Positions 30,037 to 39,360 of a stretch of DNA of 64,000 bases are shown piece by piece. A program made the translations under genes and the position numbers. A model generated the notes under the pieces. The model worked only from the letters and a program-made list of their open reading frames with translations, was not told the origin of the DNA and made no database searches. Numbering within the stretch: the stretch's first letter is position 1; the number at the start of each line of letters is the position of its first letter. Source of the DNA: Pedobacter sp. ISL-64 (GTDB lineage Bacteria; Bacteroidota; Bacteroidia; Sphingobacteriales; Sphingobacteriaceae). The stretch covers positions 186,001-250,000 of the forward strand of contig NZ_JAGGPU010000005.1 of the NCBI RefSeq assembly GCF_018613605.1, read 5' to 3'.

Positions 30037-33000
30037 TTAGAAGATGAAATTAGCGCCTAGATTATAGCGTTTTACAGTTGGATATGCACCCTGCGATGCC
30101 CAGCCCTGTCCGCCCGCACTTTGATAATTTGCTTCACGGTCATCCGGCATCTTAGTCCATACGTGTAAATTGTTTCCATTTAGGAATATACGTATACTTG
30201 AGATTCCTGCTTTTTTAACCCAGTCCTGTCTAAACGTATAAGCAACCTCAGCATTTTTTAAACGCAGATAAGAAGCATCATAGAAGTACCTGTCTGCCGT
30301 GTAAAAACCCGCTGGCGTTGTTTCCCAACGTGGCATCGGACCATCAGGATTTGTATTGTCTTTTGACCAATAACTTCCTTCATCATAGGCAACTGTATTC
30401 TTTCCTGAAAAAGACCCGAGCACTACCTGGCGGGTAACATTGTTCACACCGTAAAACTGAGCAAATGCGCTAAATCCTTTCCATTCAAAACCTATAGTTG
30501 CATTGTAGGTGTTTTCAGGAGCGCCAGAATAACCATAAGGAATGTTATCATTCGCATCAATTATCCCATCTGCATTGTAATCTACCAGATGATAGTTTCC
30601 TGGAATTTTCAATTGGTCATTGGCATTGTGCATGGTACTTCCATAAAGCTGATCCCAAGTATTGTAATAACCAGCGCTCACATAAGAATAAGCCTGTCCA
30701 ATCTGTTTATCAAGAGGCTTAGCATATAACGGTAACAATCCGGCAACATCAGCATATACAACTTTGTTCTTGGCATGAGTATAATTGATATTGGCCCACG
30801 CAGTAAAATTGCTGGTGATTTTTTTATTGAACCGGATATCAATTTCATAACCTCTGGACCTCACCTTACCAACGTTAAACGTAGGTGGTGTGGCACCATA
30901 GTAACTTGGAACAGCACGATTGTTGGTAAGGATATCGCTCCTGTCGTCCTGGAAGAAATCTACACTTCCAGAGATCGTGTTTCCAAAAAACCCAAAATCA
31001 AGCGCGATATTCTTCTTTACAACCTTTTCCCAGCGTACGTTTGGATTACCTACCGTAGTTTCCCTATACCAGTTATAAGGACTATTCTCTGCAGCTTCAC
31101 CAGTAGTACCGAGTGGCGTAGTGCCTCCAAATACCCAGTTCGTTAAAAATGCAAATCTTGGGGAACCACCATCATCACCAATTTCGCCATAAGATCCGCG
31201 TAATTTTAAAGAGTTGATGAATTTGATTGGTTTCATAAACTTTTCTTCAGAAATCATCCATCCAAGTCCACCAGATGAAAAGAAATCAAAGCGATAAGCC
31301 GGGCCGAATTTCTCAGAGCCATTATAAGCCCCATTATATTCGAAACTGTACTTTCCTGCATAATTATAAGTAGTACGGAAAACCCAGTCTTCACGATAAG
31401 AAGGAATAATACTTCCGGTAGCTGTGTTATCTCTACTCCAAAGCCCCATAGCAGTTAAATTATGCTTTTGGGCAATGGTCTTAACATAATTGATCTGCAT
31501 TTGAGAAAACATTCTGCGGTAGGTTGCGCCATCGTTAACATCACCCGCGCGGCTTGCCCATCTTACACTTTCCCTCCATTCCAGCTCTGTTGCCGCATCT
31601 TTGGTTTGTGAATAACTTACTATTCCCGTTTCAGGGTCGATGTATTTACTTAGTGTTCCATTATTCCGGTCATCAATTCCACGACCAGCTTCGATAAATG
31701 TATTATCGATAGAAAGTGTTCCTTTTAAACTCAATCCCTTAACAAGAGAATTTAAGCTTTGATCCAAGGTAAAATCTGTGGTGATACGGGAAGTTGTGGT
31801 CGTTTGAAGGCCACTGGTAGACAAAATCCTAACAGAGTTTAAACTCTGTTGTTCATTGGGCTTGTAATATCCCCATGTGCCATCCGAATAAACCGGAAGA
31901 TAGAGATTTGGTGCTGCAGAATAAGCAGCTGTCCAGGTATTGTAAGGGTTGACATCAATCCATGGGCGCTCTGATGTACCTCTTGAACCAGAGATATTTG
32001 TTCTGAATACCGTTGATGGTGTTAATTGAAAATCAAGGTTGCTTCTTACGTTCAATCTTTTGAAACTGTAGCCACCGTTATAACCGCGATCGTTACCAAA
32101 TCTTCTGAACAAATCTCCTTCATCAAGGTAGTCAACAGAAGAAAAATACTTCACAAACGATGTTCCCCCGCTTACATTAAGATTGGCATTGTAAGACATT
32201 GCATTATCTCTAAACAAGGTATTTACCCAGTCTACGTTTGGATAACGCTCAGCTTCTTCAAGATTGGCGGGCGAACGATATTTTTGCATCACAGCTTCGG
32301 GAAGATATGAACTCCATGCGCCCGGAGCGAGTGCTAATTCGTATTCGATTGTTCGGTTACGCACCTGGAACATATCGTACGAGTCGAGCTTACCTGGCAA
32401 TTTAGATGCAGATTTAACAACTGTATTAGCAGCTGCTCTGATTTCTGCCTTCCCTTCACGCCCCCTTTTGGTGGTAATCAAGATTACGCCATTTGCTCCT
32501 TTTACCCCAAATACCGCAGTAGCTGAAGCATCTTTAAGTACCGATACTGAAGCCACGGAGCTGATATCGATGTTATTTATCGATCGTTCAACTCCATCTA
32601 CTAAAATAAGCGGACTGGCATTGTTCCAGGTGCTGCGCCCGCGAATAAGAATCTGAGGATCTTCATCCCCTGGCATTCCAGTACTGGCGGTAGTAATCAC
32701 ACCTGGCAAATTTCCAGTTAATGCGGCACCTAAACTAGATACACCACCTGTTCTTTCCAACACTTCGCTGGTCGTTTGAGAAATTGCACCAACCACGCTT
32801 TGTTTCTTCTGAACGCCGTATCCTACAATCACTACATCTCCCAATTGATCAGAGTTAGATTTCATGGTTATGTTTACCGTATTTTTGCCGGCAATACTCA
32901 CATCCTGAGTTTTCATTCCTACATATGCAACGGTAAGCGTCTGCCGATCAGCGGGTACCTCTATTGCAAATTCTCCATTTGTGCCAGTTTGCACTTTAGA

Positions 33001-33210
33001 ACCAGTACCTTTTACAGTAATAGTAACTCCTATTAATAGCTGTTTTTGTTCATCAACTACCGTCCCGGTTATTTTTCGCCGTTGTTGCGCGGCAGCTGTA
33101 TCAATCAACAGCGCGGAGATAATCAGTGTTAAATACATCACGAGTAATAACTGCTTTGCTCCCTGATATCTGGAGCGCGCATCATTACCCATATTGGTTA
33201 TTTTTTCCAT
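30037..33210 (-). CDS. SusC-like TonB-dependent transporter (first pair)
   Basis: First gene of the xylan transport operon; 1057 residues. The signal sequence ends near DTAAAQQ (about residue 42), which is long because of a charged N-terminal extension (MEKITNMGNDARSRYQGAK); an alternative start is Met7 at 33192. A carboxypeptidase-D-like domain (about 46-120; TGTVVDEQKQLLIGVTITVKG) is followed by the canonical SusC signature VVIVGYGVQKK, the plug motif LIRGRSTWNNASPLILVDGVE and GANGVILITTKRGREGKAE. The rest is the 22-strand barrel, ending VKRYNLGANFIF. It would import xylo-oligosaccharides with TonB energy. The operon order SusC-SusD-SusC-SusD-XusE-GH10 is the conserved xylan core of Bacteroidota. 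Confidence 0.95.
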   Translation of the reverse strand: MEKITNMGNDARSRYQGAKQLLLVMYLTLIISALLIDTAAAQQRRKITGTVVDEQKQLLIGVTITVKGTGSKVQTGTNGEFAIEVPADRQTLTVAYVGMKTQDVSIAGKNTVNITMKSNSDQLGDVVIVGYGVQKKQSVVGAISQTTSEVLERTGGVSSLGAALTGNLPGVITTASTGMPGDEDPQILIRGRSTWNNASPLILVDGVERSINNIDISSVASVSVLKDASATAVFGVKGANGVILITTKRGREGKAEIRAAANTVVKSASKLPGKLDSYDMFQVRNRTIEYELALAPGAWSSYLPEAVMQKYRSPANLEEAERYPNVDWVNTLFRDNAMSYNANLNVSGGTSFVKYFSSVDYLDEGDLFRRFGNDRGYNGGYSFKRLNVRSNLDFQLTPSTVFRTNISGSRGTSERPWIDVNPYNTWTAAYSAAPNLYLPVYSDGTWGYYKPNEQQSLNSVRILSTSGLQTTTTSRITTDFTLDQSLNSLVKGLSLKGTLSIDNTFIEAGRGIDDRNNGTLSKYIDPETGIVSYSQTKDAATELEWRESVRWASRAGDVNDGATYRRMFSQMQINYVKTIAQKHNLTAMGLWSRDNTATGSIIPSYREDWVFRTTYNYAGKYSFEYNGAYNGSEKFGPAYRFDFFSSGGLGWMISEEKFMKPIKFINSLKLRGSYGEIGDDGGSPRFAFLTNWVFGGTTPLGTTGEAAENSPYNWYRETTVGNPNVRWEKVVKKNIALDFGFFGNTISGSVDFFQDDRSDILTNNRAVPSYYGATPPTFNVGKVRSRGYEIDIRFNKKITSNFTAWANINYTHAKNKVVYADVAGLLPLYAKPLDKQIGQAYSYVSAGYYNTWDQLYGSTMHNANDQLKIPGNYHLVDYNADGIIDANDNIPYGYSGAPENTYNATIGFEWKGFSAFAQFYGVNNVTRQVVLGSFSGKNTVAYDEGSYWSKDNTNPDGPMPRWETTPAGFYTADRYFYDASYLRLKNAEVAYTFRQDWVKKAGISSIRIFLNGNNLHVWTKMPDDREANYQSAGGQGWASQGAYPTVKRYNLGANFIF

Positions 33211-34209
33211 TATTTAAAATCATTTAAAGAGAAATAGATTTGGATAATTGTATGCCAGTCCTAGTTAGTTAGGATCACCAAAACAGATTTTTCAATTGTT
33301 TTAGTTAGCGTAGAGCGGAGTAACCCCTCTTTGAAGTAGTAGTAGTTTTTAGTCATAAAATTTGGTTTATTTTGGTTAGGATTAATATTCAATACTATTG
33401 AACGGATTCAATCTGTATCGGTGTGAGATCGATTTGGATTTAATCAGGTGCTTTCATGAGCGTTTGTTCAGTTTGGTTCATATTTATTTGGTTAGCCCCT
33501 TAAATAAAAACCAATTTTAGCTTTCCTGATCATTGAACTATCTGCCTTTGGCATCGCACTGAGATTTAAGATCAGTGTTAAGCGCTATTAGGGTAAGTGT
33601 TGGTCGTACTTACTTCAGTATAATGTTCGAACGGAAAGATAATGGCTTTACCTGTTTGGGTATTCGAAGCTAAGACAACTACAATTTTAAGGATAGCACA
33701 ATTGTTTAAATTTATACCCAGTTTGTTTAAGTGGTGTAGAAAGTGCCTTTATGCATCAAAAAAAGCATTAAAGTGATAACATCCATTTTATTTTAAACAC
33801 AATTGTCTTATCCATATAAGTATCTGGATAGCGTATAAATCCAATGTGTATCGTCTTTTAGCTATTATGCGTCACGCTGTTTTCCATTTAGCGAACCTAT
33901 ATTATATATGCAGCAGACAAAAATATGATTTAACCTTTAGCTTATTTGTAGATATATCTACAAATAAGCTTAAATAAATCATCACAAGAGAAAAAACAAC
34001 TATAGGCTTATCATTATAACGATTGCTCATATTCCTGTAAACAAAAAATGGCACCACAATAACTAAAGCAGATAATGGCTAAAATATATGTTATGGAGCC
34101 AGACTATACCTGCCCCATTATTTATTATCTGTATATTGAACCGCTAATAATTTTAGTGTATATCAGGATAGCAAAAGCCGTGGTTATCCCTCAAAATAAA
34201 AACAAACAG
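33211..34209. other. long regulatory intergenic region (about 1 kb) between divergent xylan operon and GH89
   Basis: No coding sequence was recognised. It must hold the promoter of the leftward xylan transport operon and that of the rightward GH89 gene. Notable contents are two TTTGGTTTAT/TTTGGTTAG-like runs around 33360-33510, ACAATTGT sites at 33698-33705 and 33799-33806 whose flanks are inverted (TTTAAA side), and a perfect palindrome at 33939-33970. A TATTTTTG (-7-like) occurs on the minus strand at 33918-33925, but would give a leader of about 700 nt. Confidence 0.5.
33939..33970. promoter_or_regulatory. perfect 32-bp palindrome
   Basis: The sequence reads the same on both strands over 32 bases, with arm AGCTTATTTGTAGATA and no loop. 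It lies 240 nt upstream of the GH89 start and about 730 nt upstream of the SusC start. It lacks a G+C-rich stem or T tract, so it is a poor terminator. A dimeric regulator site or cruciform-forming site is more likely (inference). Confidence 0.55.
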
Positions 34210-36426
34210 ATGAAATATAAAATATACTTTCTTGCTGCATTTTTGGTAATGGCATCTGCTAAAACAAGGGCGCAAGCTTATCTTTCTTCATCAGCTGAAC
34301 TGATCAAAAGGGTTCTGCCCAAACAGCATCAGTTTTTTTTAATCCAAAGCATCGTTTCTGAAAACGGCATGGATGTCTTTGAAATCGAAAGCAAAAAAAA
34401 CACCATCATTTTAAGGGGGAGCAGCGGTGTAGCTATTGCTTCGGCTTTTTATTATTATTTAACGGAATACGCCCATTGCCAGATAACCTGGAACGGCGTT
34501 AACCTTAAATTGCCACAAAACCTACCGGTGGTTAAAAATAAAGTAAGGAAATCTACACCTTACGAGTACCGCTATTACCTTAACTACTGCACTTTTAATT
34601 ACAGCATGAGCTGGTGGGACTGGGCCAGGTGGGAAAAAGAAATAGATTGGATGGCACTTCATAGTATTAATATGCCCTTGGCTATTACCGGAGAAGAATA
34701 TACCTGGTATCTTTTGTATAAAGAAATGGGCTTTAGTGATGATGATCTGAAGGATTTCTTTACCGGACCAGCTTATTTTTCGTGGTTCTGGATGGGAAAT
34801 ATAGACGGTTGGGGCGGTCCCCTGCCATTGGACTGGATGAAAAGTCACTTCGAACTGCAAAAGAAAATCTTGGCCAGACAGCGTTCTCTTGGCATGAAAC
34901 CGGTTCTACCTGCATTTACAGGGCATGTACCAGCCGCGTTTAAAAAGAAATTTCCAAATGCGAAACTGAAGGCTACCAACTGGACCAATGGTTTCGCAGA
35001 CACTTATATCCTCGATTCGGAAGATCCTATGTTCGCCGCTATCGGAAAAAAGTTTTTACAGAAACAGACCGCGTTGCTGGGTACCGATCACCTCTACTCT
35101 GCCGATACCTTTAACGAAAATGAACCACCATCATCAGAACTTGACTTTTTAGGTAAACTGAGTGCAAGAATTTATGATGGGATGTCGCAGGCAGACCCCA
35201 AGGCTATATGGGTAATGCAGGGCTGGCTATTTTATAGTGACAGAAAATTCTGGAAAGAGCCCCAAACAGAAGCCCTTTTAAAAGCCGTACCCAACGACAA
35301 GATGATATTGTTAGACCTGGCCACAGAAATAGAGCCGGTATGGAAACGCACTTCGGGTTTTTACGGAAAACCTTGGATCTGGAATATGCTGCACAATTTT
35401 GGCGGAAATACCAATCTTTTTGGGCGGATGGACGTAATTGCCACCGCACCTGCACAAGCCTTGAACGATCCACAAAGTGGCAAGATGAAAGGTATTGGCC
35501 TCACAATGGAAGGTATTGAACAAAACCCGGTATTGTACGAGTTGATGATGGCCAATGTTTGGCAATCGAAACCGATAGATCTAAAAACATGGCTGCCTAA
35601 TTTTGTTTTTAACAGATACGGAAAAAACAATCCCAATGCGCAAAAGGCATGGGAAATTTTAAGAAAAACAGTTTATAATGTACCCCAAGATAAATACATC
35701 AGAGATGGCGCAGAATCTATTATTCAGGCACGTCCTACACTTGATTCACTGACCCGTTGGGCTAAAACGACCTTAAATTATCAGGAGCGAGATCTGTTAC
35801 CAGCCTGGGATGAACTCATAAAGGCCGCGCCTACCTGCGGCAATAGTGATGGTTTTCAGTACGACATAGTGGATGTAACCCGACAGGCCATGGCAAATTA
35901 TGCCTTGCCTTTACAGCGAAATTTTGTAACCGCCTACAAGAAAAAGGATATGGTTACCTTTAAGGCAGAAAGCCAAAAATTTCTTCAGCTTATTGACGAT
36001 ATGGACAAGCTATTAGCTACCCGAAAAGATTTTATGCTTGGTCCGTGGGTTGAGCAGGCAAGAACATGGGGAAACAATCCAGCTGAAAAAGCACTTTACG
36101 AAATGAACGCAAAAGATTTGATTACCCTATGGGGTGATGAAAAAAGTCCGTTAAACGAATATGCCTGCAGACAATGGAGTGGTTTGTTCAGTGACTTTTA
36201 CAAACCGAGATGGGCGCTTTTTTTCAGATATGCATCAAAAGCCATCGACAATCAAAAAGAAATCGATATCAAACAGTTTAACAGGGAGGTAAGTGCCTGG
36301 GAATGGAGCTGGGTAAACCAAAGGAAAGATTATCCCCTAAAAACGGTTGGCAGTTCAGTAAGTATAGCCATTGAGATGCATAAAAAATACAGAAGCATAA
36401 TTGAAAAAGCGCATCAGTATCGCTAA
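34210..36426 (+). CDS. GH89 alpha-N-acetylglucosaminidase (NAGLU family)
   Basis: GH89 enzyme of 738 residues that releases alpha-linked N-acetylglucosamine by a retaining mechanism. The start at 34210 (MKYKIYFLAAFLVMASAKTRAQ) gives a proper signal peptide; the longer open frame from 34075 adds 45 residues without signal character. An N-terminal alpha/beta domain (IILRGSSGVAIASAFYYYLTEY) is followed by the barrel with NYCTFNYSMSWWDWARWEKEIDWMA-type strands. The acid/base Glu is about E303 in ADTFNENEPPSSE and the nucleophile about E434 in GLTMEGIEQNP. A C-terminal helical domain completes the usual length. It does not fit a xylan pathway and may serve the glycan of the right-hand PUL or host/fungal-type glycans. 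Confidence 0.94.
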   Translation: MKYKIYFLAAFLVMASAKTRAQAYLSSSAELIKRVLPKQHQFFLIQSIVSENGMDVFEIESKKNTIILRGSSGVAIASAFYYYLTEYAHCQITWNGVNLKLPQNLPVVKNKVRKSTPYEYRYYLNYCTFNYSMSWWDWARWEKEIDWMALHSINMPLAITGEEYTWYLLYKEMGFSDDDLKDFFTGPAYFSWFWMGNIDGWGGPLPLDWMKSHFELQKKILARQRSLGMKPVLPAFTGHVPAAFKKKFPNAKLKATNWTNGFADTYILDSEDPMFAAIGKKFLQKQTALLGTDHLYSADTFNENEPPSSELDFLGKLSARIYDGMSQADPKAIWVMQGWLFYSDRKFWKEPQTEALLKAVPNDKMILLDLATEIEPVWKRTSGFYGKPWIWNMLHNFGGNTNLFGRMDVIATAPAQALNDPQSGKMKGIGLTMEGIEQNPVLYELMMANVWQSKPIDLKTWLPNFVFNRYGKNNPNAQKAWEILRKTVYNVPQDKYIRDGAESIIQARPTLDSLTRWAKTTLNYQERDLLPAWDELIKAAPTCGNSDGFQYDIVDVTRQAMANYALPLQRNFVTAYKKKDMVTFKAESQKFLQLIDDMDKLLATRKDFMLGPWVEQARTWGNNPAEKALYEMNAKDLITLWGDEKSPLNEYACRQWSGLFSDFYKPRWALFFRYASKAIDNQKEIDIKQFNREVSAWEWSWVNQRKDYPLKTVGSSVSIAIEMHKKYRSIIEKAHQYR

Positions 36427-36506
36427 GCTAACACTAATGGGAACACTTGCAGGTTCCTACTGGGTAAGGACCGTCATCAGCCTGAAAATATTGCACTTTT
36501 GCAACT

Positions 36507-36941
36507 ATGAATATACTGCAAAAAACCGTATTTATCACTGCTCCAATGCATGCGGTATGGGATAGCCTTACTGTCCCTGAGTTTATTCAGGAATGGACAT
36601 ATGATAGCCCTATTGAAATACAGACAGATTGGAAAGTCGGTAGTACAATAATCACTAGTGGGGATCTTCACGGGATCCCGTTCATCAATTCAGGAACAAT
36701 CCTGGAACTGGATCCCGGCATCAAACTCTGCTATAGTTTTTTAAGTTCCCTCTCCAATTTACCCGATACAGAAGAAAGCTATTGTATATTGGAATTTAAT
36801 TTGAAACATGAAGATAAACAGACCAGGCTTGAGCTTACCATTCGCAATTTTCCTGACGAGGTAATCCGTAAGCACCTGGAGCTGTATTGGGGGCCAACAG
36901 TTAAACTCATCAAGCAACAAACAGAAAACCGTCAAATCTAA
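36507..36941 (+). CDS. SRPBCC/AHSA1-type small protein
   Basis: Protein of 144 residues with the START-like fold pattern of the activator-of-Hsp90-homologue (AHSA1) family: an opening KTVFITAPMHAVWDSLTVPEFIQEW, then a beta-rich middle (WKVGSTIITSGDLHGIPFINSGTILELDPGIKLCYSF) and a C-terminal helix with LELYWGPTVKLIKQ. It has no signal peptide, so it is cytoplasmic. Ligand and function of this family are mostly unknown; roles range from small hydrophobic ligand binding to stress response. It stands between GH89 and the convergent GH97, and a link to glycan use is not evident. Confidence 0.85.
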   Translation: MNILQKTVFITAPMHAVWDSLTVPEFIQEWTYDSPIEIQTDWKVGSTIITSGDLHGIPFINSGTILELDPGIKLCYSFLSSLSNLPDTEESYCILEFNLKHEDKQTRLELTIRNFPDEVIRKHLELYWGPTVKLIKQQTENRQI

Positions 36942-37002
36942 ATACTTGCCAGGTGACATCAATACTTATTTAGCGTTCCATATCAAGGATCCATTTTGAG
37001 CC

Positions 37003-38916
37003 TTACAAGCCGCCAACTATTCCTGCAAAGCCGCCTCTAGGCAAGCATTGGATTTGCAGTATACCCGATTTTTTGATGCTTTTGGTTTCGCTGGTAATCG
37101 ATTTCGTATCTGCTCCATCTTTAAATAACTGGAGAGAATAATCTGCATTGCCCAAAAATTTCAAATTTAAATCGAGTGTTTGCGGGGTATCTTTTCCATT
37201 AAGTCCAGCTACATACCAAAGCTTCCCCTTTCTTCGTGCAATAACGATCATTTCGCCGGGATAGCCCTGGATCAGTTTGGTTTCATCCCAGGTTGTGGGA
37301 AAATCTTTTAGAAAATTCTGTGGTCCTGCTGATAAATCATAATATGCAGATGGCCTGTCTGCAAAATGTTGTAAACCAGACTCAAATACCACGGCCAATG
37401 CCAGCTCGTGGGCAAAGGATGTAATATGCGGGTGCTGCGAATTAGAAAACGTTACCGGGGTGTAGTCCATAGAGCCTACTACATTCCGGGTGAATGGAAG
37501 AGTAGTATTATGCGCAGCAGCCTTATCCGTTAAAGTCGGTTTGTTATTGTACCATTCGGCACCGTACACCGCTTCGGTAGTCATTAAATTGGGATACGTA
37601 CGGGCCCAGCCCCGGGGTATGGTAGCTCCGTGAAAGTTGACCAGCAGCTTGTATTTTGCGGCATCTTCCAGAATATCCATATAATATTTCATCATGTCCT
37701 GCTGGTCTCCTGCAAAAAAATCGACCTTAACACCCGATACTCCCATACTTCTCAGCCATGAAAACTCCTTTTCTCTTTTCTCGTGTGTTAACAGCCTGTC
37801 CACTGGAGTTGCACCAAGCCAATCGGTACCTGAGTTATACCATAAAAGCGTTTTTATGCCTTTACTCCTGGCATAACTCAAGGCATCGTTAATGGTTCCT
37901 CCGTTTGCCATTGCATCCCATTCCCAGTCAATAAGTACATACGGCCAGTTCATCTTCACAGCCAGATCAATGTATTCAATTACTCTCTTATAATCCTTTG
38001 AGCCATGATTGTATGCCCAATATACCCAGGCAACGCTTCCTGGTTCAATCCATTTCGTGTCCTTAAAGGCAGTAGGTTCGCTCACATCGGTAATCAACGT
38101 ACTTTCCACCAGATCGGCCAGTCCACCTACTATCATTACGTGCCATTGCGAATTCCAGGGCAAGTTGGAAACAGCTCCCCCATGAAAACTCTTTTTTGCC
38201 GCAGGATAAGTTACCTTATACAGGTTTGTATTTCGTTTATTGTTAAGCTTCGTCCCACAATTTTGCCTGCTTATACCTGCCTCCGAAATTAGTACCCATA
38301 ACGGCTGGTTATTAACCTTATACAGGGCAGGATACCCCCATTCACTGCTCTTTTTTTCATCAGTTCCACTAGTATTAAGCGAATAAAATTTCTCATAGCC
38401 ATAATCGTAGGGCTGCATCCATCTTGCCGTACCTTCAGGAATCACATAGCCTGTGGCTTCCTCTTTAATTGATAAACTGGGGTCTAATTGATTGGGGAAG
38501 GCGTACATGAACGCAACACCATCGTTATAAACTTTAAAAGTGATATCCAAGGGCTGATCGGACGGATTCTTATAACTGAATGTTTTTTCAGTGCCAAAAT
38601 TCTCGCAACGCTTTCGCTTTCCAGTCACCATTTCATATTTGTCATGAACAGCAACAGCCTTACCTTCTCCAATAAGCCTGAGATTCGATACGAACTGCTG
38701 ATCTTCCCTTGAAATGCCTAGCGGTGAGCTGGGCAGCACTTCAATATATGCACTTCCTTTTTTATAAAGTACTTTAAAATATGCCTGGCCGGCCCCTCCC
38801 CCGCCAGCTTGTTGCATTTCCACAACGACTTTAATTTTTTTATTGGGCGATAGAATTTGTTGGGAATACCCAACAGTGCTAAAAATAAGGTTCAGTGCTA
38901 AAAAAAGACTTTTCAT
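37003..38916 (-). CDS. GH97 alpha-galactosidase-like enzyme (retaining type)
   Basis: Secreted GH97 enzyme of 637 residues with a signal peptide ending near VGYSQQ (residue 19-20). The N-terminal beta-sandwich (about 20-280) is followed by the barrel (about 290-550) and a C-terminal beta domain. GH97 contains inverting alpha-glucosidases and retaining alpha-galactosidases; here GVKVDFFAGD supplies an Asp (D399) at the nucleophile position of the retaining group, and TTEAVYGAEW supplies the likely acid/base E448. That favours alpha-galactosidase or a related alpha-glycosidase such as beta-L-arabinopyranosidase. It is the leftmost gene of the minus-strand second PUL. Confidence 0.9.
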   Translation of the reverse strand: MKSLFLALNLIFSTVGYSQQILSPNKKIKVVVEMQQAGGGGAGQAYFKVLYKKGSAYIEVLPSSPLGISREDQQFVSNLRLIGEGKAVAVHDKYEMVTGKRKRCENFGTEKTFSYKNPSDQPLDITFKVYNDGVAFMYAFPNQLDPSLSIKEEATGYVIPEGTARWMQPYDYGYEKFYSLNTSGTDEKKSSEWGYPALYKVNNQPLWVLISEAGISRQNCGTKLNNKRNTNLYKVTYPAAKKSFHGGAVSNLPWNSQWHVMIVGGLADLVESTLITDVSEPTAFKDTKWIEPGSVAWVYWAYNHGSKDYKRVIEYIDLAVKMNWPYVLIDWEWDAMANGGTINDALSYARSKGIKTLLWYNSGTDWLGATPVDRLLTHEKREKEFSWLRSMGVSGVKVDFFAGDQQDMMKYYMDILEDAAKYKLLVNFHGATIPRGWARTYPNLMTTEAVYGAEWYNNKPTLTDKAAAHNTTLPFTRNVVGSMDYTPVTFSNSQHPHITSFAHELALAVVFESGLQHFADRPSAYYDLSAGPQNFLKDFPTTWDETKLIQGYPGEMIVIARRKGKLWYVAGLNGKDTPQTLDLNLKFLGNADYSLQLFKDGADTKSITSETKSIKKSGILQIQCLPRGGFAGIVGGL

Positions 38917-39360
38917 TTGTTTTTATTTTTATAAATTGTGTTGCTAAAGTTGAAATATTTATCTGTTAATCCCATTTCCCTCCACAATTGCCAAGAAAAG
39001 AGAATCTAGAAATTTTACATTAGTTTTTTCCGTCCCTGATCTGGGATTCATTGCATCATTGTTTCTGAAGCTAAATAAGGCGCAACAGCCTAAATCATAA
39101 CAAAAGATCTAGAGTTTATAACATTCCACTCTTAATGCTGCTTGATATCGATTATATATTTTTATGCCATTACCCATATTCCTCAATCGGGGAAAATTTT
39201 AATTTAAGTCATCGTTACAGTCTCAAGGTTATCTTTCAGTTTTATATCAAATTTAGATAACGCTTCTTTCTAACAATTATACTAATTAGACTATATTTTG
39301 CACAAAACCGACAAAAATATAATCAGTATAGCTTTAAGTTTCCAGGTTGATTTGCGACGT
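38917..39360. other. intergenic region upstream of GH97
   Basis: AT-rich and without recognisable genes. Two minus-strand -7-like boxes occur: TAAATTTG at 39248-39255, with a TTG 18 nt upstream (39274-39276), and TATTTTTG at 39312-39319. Either could start the GH97 transcript, with a leader over 300 nt. There is no terminator for the fucosidase gene ending at 39361. Confidence 0.4.

Noticed and set aside
33845..33870. TCGTCTTTTAGCTATTA, resembling the inverse of the shared xylan box, upstream of the SusC operon
   Set aside because: The match needs a gap and several mismatches, and no -7 box is found at the expected 34-nt offset on the minus strand.
34075..34209. N-terminal 45-residue extension of the GH89 protein
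   Set aside because: It puts non-signal sequence before a clear signal peptide (MKYKIYFLAAFLVM), so the start at 34210 is preferred.
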